Origin: Prosthecomicrobium pneumaticum
GTDB taxonomy: Bacteria > Pseudomonadota > Alphaproteobacteria > Rhizobiales > Kaistiaceae
Reading direction: 5' to 3'
DNA length: 64,000 bases
Assembly (NCBI RefSeq): GCF_014199915.1
Contig: NZ_JACHOO010000008.1
Span: 124,001 to 188,000, forward strand
Shown: one piece after another, positions 52,617 through 60,766 of the stretch
Numbering within the stretch: the stretch's first letter is position 1
Layout of the letters: each line of letters begins with the position of its first letter
Notes under the pieces: model-generated
What the model saw: only the letters and a program-made list of their open reading frames with translations
Told to the model about the DNA's origin: nothing
Databases searched by the model: none
Position numbers and translations under genes: made by a program

Positions 52617-54140
52617 TCAGGCAGCGTGAAAGGCGGGGTCGGCGCTGGTCGCGGCCATCAGTTGCGCCGGCGTGGCGCCGCGCCCGAAGCGGCCGACGAC
52701 GCGGCCACGGTCGAGCACGAGGGCACGGTCGCCGAGGCCGGCGACCTCCTCGACATCGGAAGAGAGCACGAGCACGGCGAAGCCGCGGTCGGCGAGATCG
52801 CGCAGCTTGCCGTAGATCTCCTTGCGGGCGCCGACATCGACGCCGCGCGTCGGCTCCTCGAGGATCAGGAGTTCGACGCCCTCGACCAGCCAGCGGGCGA
52901 TGCAGACCTTCTGCTGATTGCCGCCGGACAGGGTGCGGATGCGCTGCTCCGGGCCGCGCGTGCGGATGCCGAGCCCGTCGATCCATTTCTTCGCGTGGCT
53001 CGTCTCGGCACTCTTCGAGACGAAGAGGCCGCGCTCGAAGCGCTCCTGGAAGGAGAGCGCGATGTTCTCCCGCACGGTGAGGTCGGCGATGATGCCTTCC
53101 TTCTTCCGCTCCGCGGCGACAAAGCCGATGCCGGAGCGCTTGCCGGCGACCGGCGAGGCCGGCCGGTATTCCCGCCCGCCGAGCCGGATGCGGCCGGCCT
53201 TCATCGGCCCGAGCGCGCCATAGATCGCCCGGCCGAGCACCTCGATGCCCGACCCGACCAGGCCGAACACGCCGAGAATCTCGCCGGCCCGGATCGAGAA
53301 GCCGATATCGTCGAGCTTGCCGGGAAGCGACAGCGCCTCGACCGACAGGATCTCCTCGCCCTTCGCCGCTCCACCCTCGGCATAGAGGTCGCCGACCGTA
53401 TTGCCGAGCATGGCGGCGAGCACGTCGGCATGGTTCGTTTCGGCCGTGCGGAAGGTGCCGGCATTCCTGCCGTCGCGCAGCACGGCGATGCGGTCGGAGA
53501 TCTCGAAGACCTCCGAGAGATAATGCGAGATGTAGACGACGGAGACCGACTGCGCCTTCAGCCGGCGGATGATCCTGAAGATCAGCGTCGCCTCCTGCTC
53601 GGTCAGGGCGGCGGTCGGCTCGTCCATGATCAGGATGCGGGCCTGGCCGGCGAGCGCGCGGGCGATCTCGACGATGCGCTGCTCGGCGACGGACAGGCGC
53701 TTCATCACCGTATCCGGGTCGATCGCGCCGAAGCCGAGCTGGTCGAGCAGCTCGCGCGAGCGCCGACGCATCGCCGCGTCGTCGACCGAGCGGAAGAGGA
53801 GGCCCTTCTTCAGGGGCAGGTCGCCGGCGAAGATGTTCTCGGCCACCGTCATATCGGGCATCACCGAGATCTCCTGCGGCAGCAGGCGGACGCCGGCGGC
53901 GACCGCGGCGCTCGGCGCGGCGAAATCGACCGTCTCGCCGTCGACCGCGATCGTTCCCGCATCACGGCCGTAGAGCCCGGTCAGGATCTTCATCAGCGTC
54001 GACTTGCCGGCGCCGTTCGAGCCGAGCAGGGCGACGACCTCGCCGGCCTCGACGGTGAAATCGACGCCGGAAAGCACGGGCACGCCCCCGAAGGACTTTC
54101 CGATCCCCTGCATGTGCAGGCGCGGCGCGGCGGTCGGCAT
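52617..54140 (-). CDS. Sugar ABC ATPase, sugar module II
   Basis: A 507-residue RbsA-type tandem ATPase. Domain 1 has GSNGAGKST and LSVAEQRIVEIARAL; domain 2 has a degenerate Walker A (GLVGSGIEV) but LSGGNQQKVCIARWL and LLILEEPTRGVD, where Walker B Asp is replaced by Glu (LEEP). That D to E change is in the second domain and is unusual. The ATG at 54140 opens straight into the first fold. It powers the importer for the module II substrate. Confidence 0.91.
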   Translation of the reverse strand: MPTAAPRLHMQGIGKSFGGVPVLSGVDFTVEAGEVVALLGSNGAGKSTLMKILTGLYGRDAGTIAVDGETVDFAAPSAAVAAGVRLLPQEISVMPDMTVAENIFAGDLPLKKGLLFRSVDDAAMRRRSRELLDQLGFGAIDPDTVMKRLSVAEQRIVEIARALAGQARILIMDEPTAALTEQEATLIFRIIRRLKAQSVSVVYISHYLSEVFEISDRIAVLRDGRNAGTFRTAETNHADVLAAMLGNTVGDLYAEGGAAKGEEILSVEALSLPGKLDDIGFSIRAGEILGVFGLVGSGIEVLGRAIYGALGPMKAGRIRLGGREYRPASPVAGKRSGIGFVAAERKKEGIIADLTVRENIALSFQERFERGLFVSKSAETSHAKKWIDGLGIRTRGPEQRIRTLSGGNQQKVCIARWLVEGVELLILEEPTRGVDVGARKEIYGKLRDLADRGFAVLVLSSDVEEVAGLGDRALVLDRGRVVGRFGRGATPAQLMAATSADPAFHAA

Positions 54141-54205
54141 GGCGGGCCTCGACTAAGGGAAAGGGAGGTCGGCGGGGAGGAGCGCCCTCCCCGCCGCACG
54201 GTCGA

Positions 54206-55405
54206 TCAGTTCGACGGGATCAGGTTCTCGAAGCCCTTCAGCTCCGGCGACTGGCGCAGCGCCGCGAGATGCTCCTGGAACTTCGCGTCGGGGAACTGGA
54301 AGTCGATCCCCTTGTCGTCGGCGCATTTGAAGTTCGAATAGAACTCGCAGACATTGCCCTTCGTCACGATGACGTGGTTGACGAGCACGGTCGAGGGCGT
54401 CTCCTTGCCGGCGAGCTGGGCGAGCGCGAGCGGCAGCAGATAGTTGCCGTAGCGCTCGGGGAAGTAGCCGACCGAGGCGACGAAGGTCGGCTCGTCCATC
54501 ATGGTCTGGATCTCGTCGGCTCCCATGCCGACGACGACGAGGTCCGCCTCGCGGCCGGCCTGCTTGACGGCGCGCAGCATGCCGGTCGCCGACTGGTCGT
54601 TGATCGCCGTCACCATGATCGGAACGCCGGCCGGGATGCGGCCGAGCACGTTCGTCATCTGGGTGAAGCTCTCCTCGAGCACGTTCTTCGTGTCGATCTT
54701 GATGACGTGATCCGGGCTGAAGCCCTCGACGGCCGCGAGGAAGCCCTCGACCTGGCCGCCGGTGCGCATTGCCGGGATCGCGCCCGACTGCGGCAGCTCG
54801 CCGACGACGAAATAGCCTTCCTTGACCTTGTCGGCGCCGAACTTCGCGATCGCCGCCTGGCCGAGATAGGCACCGCCCATATAGCCGGAGCGGGGATTGT
54901 TGGCGCCGAAGAAGGTGGCGCCCGGCATCGGGATGTCGATCGCCGTCACCTTGGTGCTGGCGTCGTTCATCTGCTGCATGATCGTCGCGCCGAAATTGGC
55001 GTCGGTCTGGAATTCGATCACGTAGTCGACATTGCGCTGCAGGAAGCTCTGCGCGTTGGCGAGCGCGGTGGCGCCGTCGAGCCGGTTGTCGGCGATGACG
55101 AGCTCGACGCCGGCCGCCTCGGCATTCGCCTTCAGGCCTTCCTCGACCTTCAGGCAGAAGGAGACGTCGCGCTGCAGATTGGCGAAGCCGATGACGAGCT
55201 TCTCGCCATTGCGCGGCTTCGACACCGAGGCGGCCTCGGCGACCATCGCCTTGAGGTTCTCGGCGCTGATCATCGAGCCGTCATGGCCCGACAGGTTGAA
55301 GCCGTGGAAATCCTGCGCCTGGGCGGCGGTGCCCAGAAGCAGGGCGAAGGTCGCCGCCGCGGCGCCGCGCGCCAGCGGGCGCAGAGTGTGCTCGAGACGA
55401 GTCAT
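54206..55405 (-). CDS. Sugar ABC substrate-binding protein, sugar module II
   Basis: A 399-residue periplasmic binding protein. A signal peptide covers about residues 1-31 (FALLLGTAAQAQ), then a 40-residue extension precedes the conserved start KLVIGFANLQRDVSFCLKVEEGLKANAEAAG. Cysteines near FCLKVEE and at NVCEFYSNFKCADD could form disulfides. GGAGGAAG precedes the ATG at 55405. It is the first gene of the minus-strand module II operon, whose promoter lies in the 361-base divergent gap. Confidence 0.9.
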   Translation of the reverse strand: MTRLEHTLRPLARGAAAATFALLLGTAAQAQDFHGFNLSGHDGSMISAENLKAMVAEAASVSKPRNGEKLVIGFANLQRDVSFCLKVEEGLKANAEAAGVELVIADNRLDGATALANAQSFLQRNVDYVIEFQTDANFGATIMQQMNDASTKVTAIDIPMPGATFFGANNPRSGYMGGAYLGQAAIAKFGADKVKEGYFVVGELPQSGAIPAMRTGGQVEGFLAAVEGFSPDHVIKIDTKNVLEESFTQMTNVLGRIPAGVPIMVTAINDQSATGMLRAVKQAGREADLVVVGMGADEIQTMMDEPTFVASVGYFPERYGNYLLPLALAQLAGKETPSTVLVNHVIVTKGNVCEFYSNFKCADDKGIDFQFPDAKFQEHLAALRQSPELKGFENLIPSN

Positions 55406-55766
55406 TGGTCCGTCTTCCTCCCTCTTGTGGGCCGGTCGGCCCCTTTTCGGCCGCACCGCCGCGAGGCTCGCGGGCGGCGGCGGCCGGATGATCCTCAAGC
55501 GAACGTCGGCGGACGGAACCGGGTGAGACCTCGGAACGGCGCATCGCAGCCGCCCTCGACAGGCCGGCGGCGCGGCGATCCCCTCTCCTCCCCCGGCGCC
55601 GTCGCGACGGCCGCCTTCCTCATTTCCTCGGCGCCGGTCGGCTCTTCTTGAAAAATTGGCCAGACCAATTATGCGCGTTGTCACCATAATCAGCCTCGCC
55701 TAGCTTGCCAAGAGCTCCGCGCCGAAATCGGCGAGCGACCGAGGACGCCGGAGGAGGAACCGCCCG
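55406..55766. other. Divergent intergenic region, sugar module II
   Basis: This 361-base gap separates the oppositely oriented binding-protein and dehydratase genes. It holds one clear operator-like palindrome (55654-55670) in its right half and a moderate -35-like TTGAAA right before that palindrome. The GC-rich left half shows no motif I can support. Confidence 0.7.
55654..55670. promoter_or_regulatory. Candidate FadR-type operator of sugar module II
   Basis: AATTGGCCAGACCAATT is a 17-base palindrome centred on A55662 with one mismatch (C against A in the inner arm). It has the one-base-centre GNC-A-GAC layout of the module I site, but with TTGG in place of TTGT. It lies in the divergent gap, and the module encodes its own FadR-type regulator at 50864-51610. 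Confidence 0.65.
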
Positions 55767-56891
55767 ATGCGCATCACGAACGCCACCTGCCATGTGCTGA
55801 AATGGCCGGAACCCAATGATTTCGGCCATGACCGGATGACCGTCCTGGTCCGGCTCGATACCGACGCCGGCATCCATGGCTGGGGCGAGGCGATCGCCAT
55901 GTGGCCGGAGGCCTGCAAGGCGACGGTGGCGATCGTCGAGGACGGCATCGCGCCCGTTCTCGCCGGCCGCGACCCGCGCGATCCCGAGGCCTGCTGGCAG
56001 GCGATGAAGGCGCACAGCTGGTGGTATGGCGAGGGCGGTATCGCGGCGCTCGCCATCTCGGCGCTCGACATGGCGATCTGGGACATCGCCGCGAAGGAGG
56101 CCGGCAAGCCGCTCGTCGCGCTTCTCGGCGGCGCGGCGCACGCGGCGCTCCCCGCCTGCGCGAGCCTCCACGTCAACCAGCCGACCATCGAGGATTCGGT
56201 CCGCGAGATCGCCGGACACATCGCCGCCGGCTTCCGTTCGACGAAGCTCGGCCTCGGCAAGCGCGGCCTGTCGAGGGCCGGCCGCGACCCGGATTACGAC
56301 GTCGCGCTCGTCGCGGCGCTGCGCGAAGCGATCGGCCCGCAGGCCGGCATCATGGTCGATGCCGGCAACGGCACGAAATGGGATCGCGAGACGGCGATCC
56401 GCACGGTCCGGCGCATGGAGGAATCGCATATCGCGTGGATCGAAGAGCCCTTCCATCCGAGCGCGGTCGCCGACCACGTCGCGCTCGAGGCCGCGGTCGC
56501 GACGCCGATCGCCGCCGGCGAGCGCGAATGGCAGGCGGCCGGCTACGAGCGCTGGCTCGCCACCGGCGCGGTCGACGTGTTCGGCATCGATCCCGCCCGT
56601 GTCGAGGGCGTCACCGGCTTTCGCCGCGCCGCCGCGGCGATCGAGGCGGCGGGCAAGACCGTCAACGCCCATGCCTGGAGCACCGCCGTCCTGACCGCGG
56701 CGAGCCTCCATCTCTCGCTCGCCTCCCCGGGCGCGGAGCTCTTCGAGCTGAAGCCGCTGCCCGGACCGATGCAGTTCGACCTCGTCGAGACGCCGTTCTG
56801 GCACGACAATGGCCTCGTCACCGCGCCGGATCGCCCGGGCCATGGCGCCGAGCCGATCCCGGCCGTCCTCGAACGCTACCGCGCCGGCTGA
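55767..56891 (+). CDS. Enolase superfamily dehydratase/racemase, sugar module II
   Basis: A 374-residue mandelate-racemase-type enzyme. Metal ligands fit Asp198 (MVDAGNG), Glu226 or Glu227 (WIEEPF) and Glu252 (AGERE). Lys160 (STKLGLGK) is the probable catalytic base; the second lysine of a KxK motif is replaced by Gly. The C-terminal histidine is in NAHAWST. It is most likely an acid-sugar dehydratase, substrate unknown. It heads the plus-strand arm of module II, with the SGNH hydrolase gene following 11 bases later. Confidence 0.88.
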   Translation: MRITNATCHVLKWPEPNDFGHDRMTVLVRLDTDAGIHGWGEAIAMWPEACKATVAIVEDGIAPVLAGRDPRDPEACWQAMKAHSWWYGEGGIAALAISALDMAIWDIAAKEAGKPLVALLGGAAHAALPACASLHVNQPTIEDSVREIAGHIAAGFRSTKLGLGKRGLSRAGRDPDYDVALVAALREAIGPQAGIMVDAGNGTKWDRETAIRTVRRMEESHIAWIEEPFHPSAVADHVALEAAVATPIAAGEREWQAAGYERWLATGAVDVFGIDPARVEGVTGFRRAAAAIEAAGKTVNAHAWSTAVLTAASLHLSLASPGAELFELKPLPGPMQFDLVETPFWHDNGLVTAPDRPGHGAEPIPAVLERYRAG

Positions 56892-56902
56892 AGGAGGCTG
56901 CG

Positions 56903-57550
56903 ATGAAGACGATCGTCTGCTACGGCGATTCGAACACATGGGGTGCCGAGCCGCAGCCCTTCCGCGGCGCCGGCGGCCGTTTCGGGCCGAGCGTGCGCTG
57001 GCCCGGCGTGCTGCGCGCCCGGCTCGGCGAGGGGTTCGCCGTGATCGAGGAGGGCCTCAACGGCCGCACCACATGCGTCGACGATCCGGTCGAGGGCGCG
57101 CACAAGAATGGCGCGCGCTTCCTGCCGGTCTGCCTCGAAACGCACATGCCGCTCGACCTCTTGATCGTGAAGCTCGGCACCAACGACCTGAAGGCGCGCC
57201 TCTCGATGCAGGCCTGCGACATCGCCGCCGGCGCCGGCCTCCTTGCCGACACCGCGCTCCGCTCGGCCACCGGACCCGACGGCCGTCCGCCCAAGGTGCT
57301 CATCGTCGCGCCGGCGCCGCTCGCCCGGCTCGGCTGGCTCGCCGAAATGTTCGAGGGCGGCACGGCGAAGTCGCACCGCCTCGCCGCCGAGATGGCGGTG
57401 GTCGCGGCGGAGCGCGGCGTCGCCTTCTTCGACGCAGGCACAGTGATCGCCTCGAGCGAAGGCGACGGCATCCATCTCGACGGTGCCGCGCATCAGACGC
57501 TCGGCGAGGCGCTCGCGGAGACCGTCCGGAGCCTCTTCGCCGGCCCCTAG
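56903..57550 (+). CDS. SGNH/GDSL hydrolase
   Basis: A 215-residue esterase-type hydrolase. The block I serine motif is CYGDSNTWG, block III LGTNDLK, and block V DGIHLDGAAH. There is no signal peptide, so it acts in the cytoplasm. It would remove an acyl group from a sugar or act as a lactonase-like esterase on the pathway. AAGGAGG lies close before the ATG at 56903. The gene follows the dehydratase by 11 bases and ends 186 bases before the alcohol dehydrogenase gene. Confidence 0.88.
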   Translation: MKTIVCYGDSNTWGAEPQPFRGAGGRFGPSVRWPGVLRARLGEGFAVIEEGLNGRTTCVDDPVEGAHKNGARFLPVCLETHMPLDLLIVKLGTNDLKARLSMQACDIAAGAGLLADTALRSATGPDGRPPKVLIVAPAPLARLGWLAEMFEGGTAKSHRLAAEMAVVAAERGVAFFDAGTVIASSEGDGIHLDGAAHQTLGEALAETVRSLFAGP

Positions 57551-57592
57551 CCGCGTTTGGCGAGGCGGCGGGAAAACACTGGGCCATCTTGT

Positions 57593-57711
57593 CAAGTTGA
57601 TAAATCGGATGGGACCGGCCGCCCGCCGGACCTTGTGGATCAGCCTTGGACCGCATGGAGATAGCCGTTGCGCCCCGTGCGCGCGGCTCTATAACAAGTT
57701 ATCAACTTGTT
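57593..57711. promoter_or_regulatory. Paired operator-like elements before iron alcohol dehydrogenase
   Basis: AACAAGTTATCAACTTGTT (57693-57711) is a perfect palindrome with 8-base arms around ATC, 25 bases before the gene start. TTATCAACTTG inside it (57699-57709) recurs in reverse orientation at 57593-57603. The two copies are about 106 bases apart, close to ten helical turns. This fits a repressor binding two sites, but the regulator is unknown. Confidence 0.6.
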
Positions 57712-57736
57712 GGCTCTCCGCAGCCCGGGAACGATC

Positions 57737-58855
57737 ATGGCAGACCTCCTTCCTCCGATCTCGATCGTCCGGCCCCCCGTCATCGAGATCGGCGCCGGAT
57801 CGCTCGCCAAGGTCGGGTCCTTCGCCGCGGCGCGCGGCGGCACGACGCTGGTGGTCGCCGACGCCTTCAATGCCGGGCGGGTGGATCGCCTCGGCCTCGC
57901 CGGCCCGGTCGTCGTGTTCGGCACGGTGAAGCCGGAGCCGGACATCCCCAATCTCGAGCAGCTCGTCGCGCTCGCCGACAGGGTGCGGCCCTCGGTGGTG
58001 ATCGGCTTCGGCGGCGGCAGCGCGATGGACCTCGCGAAGCTCGCCGTCGTGCTCACGGGCAGCGGCCTCGATGTGCGCGGCATCGCCGGCGTCGGCAAGG
58101 CGCCGGAGCGGAGTGCCGCCCTCGTCCAGGTGCCGACCACGGCCGGCACGGGCAGCGAGGCGGGCATCCGCGCGCTCGTCACCGATCCGGCGACGCGCAA
58201 CAAGGTCGCCGTCGAAAGCCGGTCGATGCTCGCCGATCTCGCCGTGCTCGATCCGGAACTGACCTTCAGCGTGCCGCCCGCGGTGACGGCGGCGACGGGC
58301 GTCGACGCGCTCGCGCACTGCGTCGAGGCCTTCACGAGCCGCCGTGCCCATCCGCTGATCGACGTCTACGCGCTCGAAGGCATCCGCCTCGTCGGGCGTT
58401 TCCTCAAACGCGCCGTCACGGACGGCGACGACGTCGCGGCGCGCACCGGGCTCGCGGTCGCCTCGCTCTATGGCGGCTTCTGCCTCGGCCCGGTCAACAC
58501 CACCGCCGGCCATGCGGTCTCCTATCCGCTCGGCACCCGCCACGGCATCCCGCACGGGCTCGCCAATGCGCTGATCTTCCCGCATGTGCTCGCCTTCAAC
58601 GCACCGGCAGTGCCCGAGAAGACCGCGCTCGTGCTCGAGGCGCTCGGCGTGCCGGATGGTAAGTCGGTGTTCGACGGCGCCTATCGCTTCTGCGAGCGGC
58701 TCGGCATCGACATGCGCCTCTCCGCGGCCGGGGTGCCGGCCGACGATCTCGATGCGATGGCGGCCGAAGCGCACGCCATCCGCCGCCTGCTCGACTTCAA
58801 CCCGCGAGATATCGGCAAGGACGAGATCCGCGCGCTCTATCAGGCGGCCTATTGA
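57737..58855 (+). CDS. Iron-containing alcohol dehydrogenase
   Basis: A 372-residue group III dehydrogenase. The NAD-binding loop is GGGSAMDLAK, and the metal histidines are in GVDALAHCVEA and AVSYPLGTRHGIPHGLAN. It resembles lactaldehyde reductases, maleylacetate reductases and similar enzymes. In this context it could reduce a lactaldehyde-type product of deoxysugar breakdown. The ATG at 57737 follows GGGAA. It has its own promoter region with a palindromic operator, so it may be regulated separately from the module II operon. Confidence 0.88.
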   Translation: MADLLPPISIVRPPVIEIGAGSLAKVGSFAAARGGTTLVVADAFNAGRVDRLGLAGPVVVFGTVKPEPDIPNLEQLVALADRVRPSVVIGFGGGSAMDLAKLAVVLTGSGLDVRGIAGVGKAPERSAALVQVPTTAGTGSEAGIRALVTDPATRNKVAVESRSMLADLAVLDPELTFSVPPAVTAATGVDALAHCVEAFTSRRAHPLIDVYALEGIRLVGRFLKRAVTDGDDVAARTGLAVASLYGGFCLGPVNTTAGHAVSYPLGTRHGIPHGLANALIFPHVLAFNAPAVPEKTALVLEALGVPDGKSVFDGAYRFCERLGIDMRLSAAGVPADDLDAMAAEAHAIRRLLDFNPRDIGKDEIRALYQAAY

Positions 58856-59011
58856 GCGGGGGCGGGTGAATTTCGCCGTTCCCGCGGCCCGCCCTGCCCC
58901 CAATCACCGCCGCCCGGAAGACGCCTCGGCCCAGCCCTCCTCCGGGCGCGGCGGGAACGAACCGGCGGCGGCGGCCGTTCTCGGCGCATCGTTCCTGATG
59001 GGAGATGCGCC

Positions 59012-59254
59012 ATGACGACCTTCCGTTCCGCCGCGGCGACGGCCGCGCTTCTGATCGGCCTCGCCGGCCCGGCCTTCGCGCAGGACATCGAAGTCGCGCC
59101 GCCCCCGGGCGAGCTCGCCCCGCCGCCGGGCTGCGAGCAGACGACGGTGACGACCGATGACGGCGTCGAGACCACGACGCAGACGACCACCAACTGCGCC
59201 GAGCCCTATGACGACGCGCCCGATCCGGACGGCACGACCGTGATCATCCGCTGA
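59012..59254 (+). CDS. Small secreted proline/threonine-rich protein
   Basis: I do not recognise this 80-residue protein. A signal peptide with a signal-peptidase site is clear (hydrophobic region, then GPAFAQD near residue 24). The mature 56 residues are proline-rich (APPPGELAPPPG) and threonine/acidic-rich, with two cysteines (GCEQTT and NCAEP) that could pair. GGGAG precedes the ATG at 59012. A GC-rich hairpin follows. It stands alone between two operons; its function is unknown. Confidence 0.7.
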   Translation: MTTFRSAAATAALLIGLAGPAFAQDIEVAPPPGELAPPPGCEQTTVTTDDGVETTTQTTTNCAEPYDDAPDPDGTTVIIR

Positions 59255-59262
59255 CGCGGACC

Positions 59263-59291
59263 GGCCGCCGGCCTCTCGAGGGCCGGCGGCC
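59263..59291 (+). terminator. GC hairpin after small secreted protein gene
   Basis: GGCCGCCGGCC (59263-59273) pairs perfectly with GGCCGGCGGCC (59281-59291) around TCTCGAG, nine bases after the stop. There is no T-run, so it could be a terminator or merely a GC-rich palindrome. Confidence 0.45.
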
Positions 59292-59367
59292 CGCCCTCTC
59301 CCGCGCTCGCGGGATTGTCCGGCTCCGCCCGCTCTGTTAGACCGCGGCCGAGCGAGAGGGCCCCCTG

Positions 59368-60675
59368 ATGATCCCGCGCTATTCGCGCCCCGAGATGACG
59401 GCGATCTGGTCGCCGGAGACGAAGTTCCGCATCTGGTTCGAGATCGAGGCACACGCCCTCGACGCCATGGCCGAGATCGGCGTGGTGCCGAAGGAAGCGG
59501 CCGTGACGGTCTGGGAAAAGGGTGGCGCGGCGACCTTCGACATCGACCGGATCGACGAGATCGAGCGGACCACCAAACACGACGTCATCGCCTTCCTGAC
59601 CCATCTCGCCGAGATCGTCGGCGAGGACGCCCGCTTCGTGCATCAGGGCATGACCTCGTCGGACGTGCTCGACACCTGCTTCAACGTCCAGCTCGTGCGC
59701 GCCGCCGATCTGCTGATCGCCGACGTCGACGCCCTGCTCGCCGCCCTGAAGCGGCGTGCCTTCGAGCACAAGGACACCGTCACGATCGGCCGCAGCCACG
59801 GCATTCATGCCGAGCCGGTCACCTTCGGCGTCAAGCTCGCCCAGGCCTATGCCGAGTTCGACCGCTGCCGCGCGCGCCTCGTCGCGGCGCGCGCCGAGGT
59901 GGCGACCTGCGCGATCTCGGGCGCGGTCGGCAGCTTCGCCAACATCGATCCGCGCGTCGAGGAGCACGTCGCGGAAAAGCTCGGCCTCGTTCCCGAACCC
60001 GTCTCGACACAGGTCATCCCGCGCGACCGGCATGCGATGTATTTCGCCACCCTCGGCGTCGTCGCCTCCTCGATCGAGCGGCTGGCGACCGAGATCCGCC
60101 ATCTGCAGCGGACCGAGGTGCTCGAGGCGGAGGAGTATTTCTCGCCCGGCCAGAAGGGCTCCTCGGCGATGCCCCACAAGCGCAACCCGGTGCTGACCGA
60201 GAACCTGACCGGCCTCGCCCGGCTGGTGCGCGGCATGGCGCTGCCGGCGATGGAGAATGTCGCGCTCTGGCACGAGCGCGACATCTCGCATTCCTCGGTC
60301 GAGCGGATGATCGGCCCCGATGCCACCGTGACGCTCGACTTCGCGCTCGTCCGGCTCACCGGGGTGATCGACAAGCTCCTCGTCTACCCGCAGAACATGA
60401 AGAAGAATCTCGACCGGCTCGGCGGGCTCGTCCATTCGCAGCGGGTTCTGCTCGCCCTCACCCAGAAGGGCGTTTCGCGCGAGGACGCCTATCGGCTCGT
60501 GCAGCGCAACGCCATGAGGGTGTGGGAACAGGGCGCCGACTTCCTGGCCGAACTGAAGGGCGATCCCGATGTGACGGCGGCCCTCACCGACGCCGAGCTC
60601 GAGGAGAAGTTCGACCTCGGCTATCACACCAAGCACGTCGACACGATCTTCCGCCGGGTGTTCGGCACCGCCTGA
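59368..60675 (+). CDS. purB: Adenylosuccinate lyase
   Basis: A 435-residue enzyme that splits SAICAR and adenylosuccinate in purine synthesis. The superfamily signature GSSAMPHKRNPVLTEN and the substrate-binding SMTSSDVLDT-like MTSSDVLDTCFN are intact, with the catalytic His in GRSHGIHAEPVTFG. Length fits alphaproteobacterial PurB. purC starts about 3 kb downstream, an arrangement conserved in related bacteria, here interrupted by two other genes plus the zeta subunit gene. Confidence 0.96.
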   Translation: MIPRYSRPEMTAIWSPETKFRIWFEIEAHALDAMAEIGVVPKEAAVTVWEKGGAATFDIDRIDEIERTTKHDVIAFLTHLAEIVGEDARFVHQGMTSSDVLDTCFNVQLVRAADLLIADVDALLAALKRRAFEHKDTVTIGRSHGIHAEPVTFGVKLAQAYAEFDRCRARLVAARAEVATCAISGAVGSFANIDPRVEEHVAEKLGLVPEPVSTQVIPRDRHAMYFATLGVVASSIERLATEIRHLQRTEVLEAEEYFSPGQKGSSAMPHKRNPVLTENLTGLARLVRGMALPAMENVALWHERDISHSSVERMIGPDATVTLDFALVRLTGVIDKLLVYPQNMKKNLDRLGGLVHSQRVLLALTQKGVSREDAYRLVQRNAMRVWEQGADFLAELKGDPDVTAALTDAELEEKFDLGYHTKHVDTIFRRVFGTA

Positions 60676-60766
60676 CGCCATGCCGCACCGGATCGCCTTG
60701 AAGGCCGTTGCGCACGATGCGACGGCACCGGCACAGTGTGCGTGCGGAGAGGCCCGAGGCGCGATC

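Noticed and set aside
51399-54341. Plus-strand frame of about 980 codons opposite regulator, permease and ATPase genes
   Set aside because: Same type of antisense artefact; the opposite strand encodes an intact ABC system.
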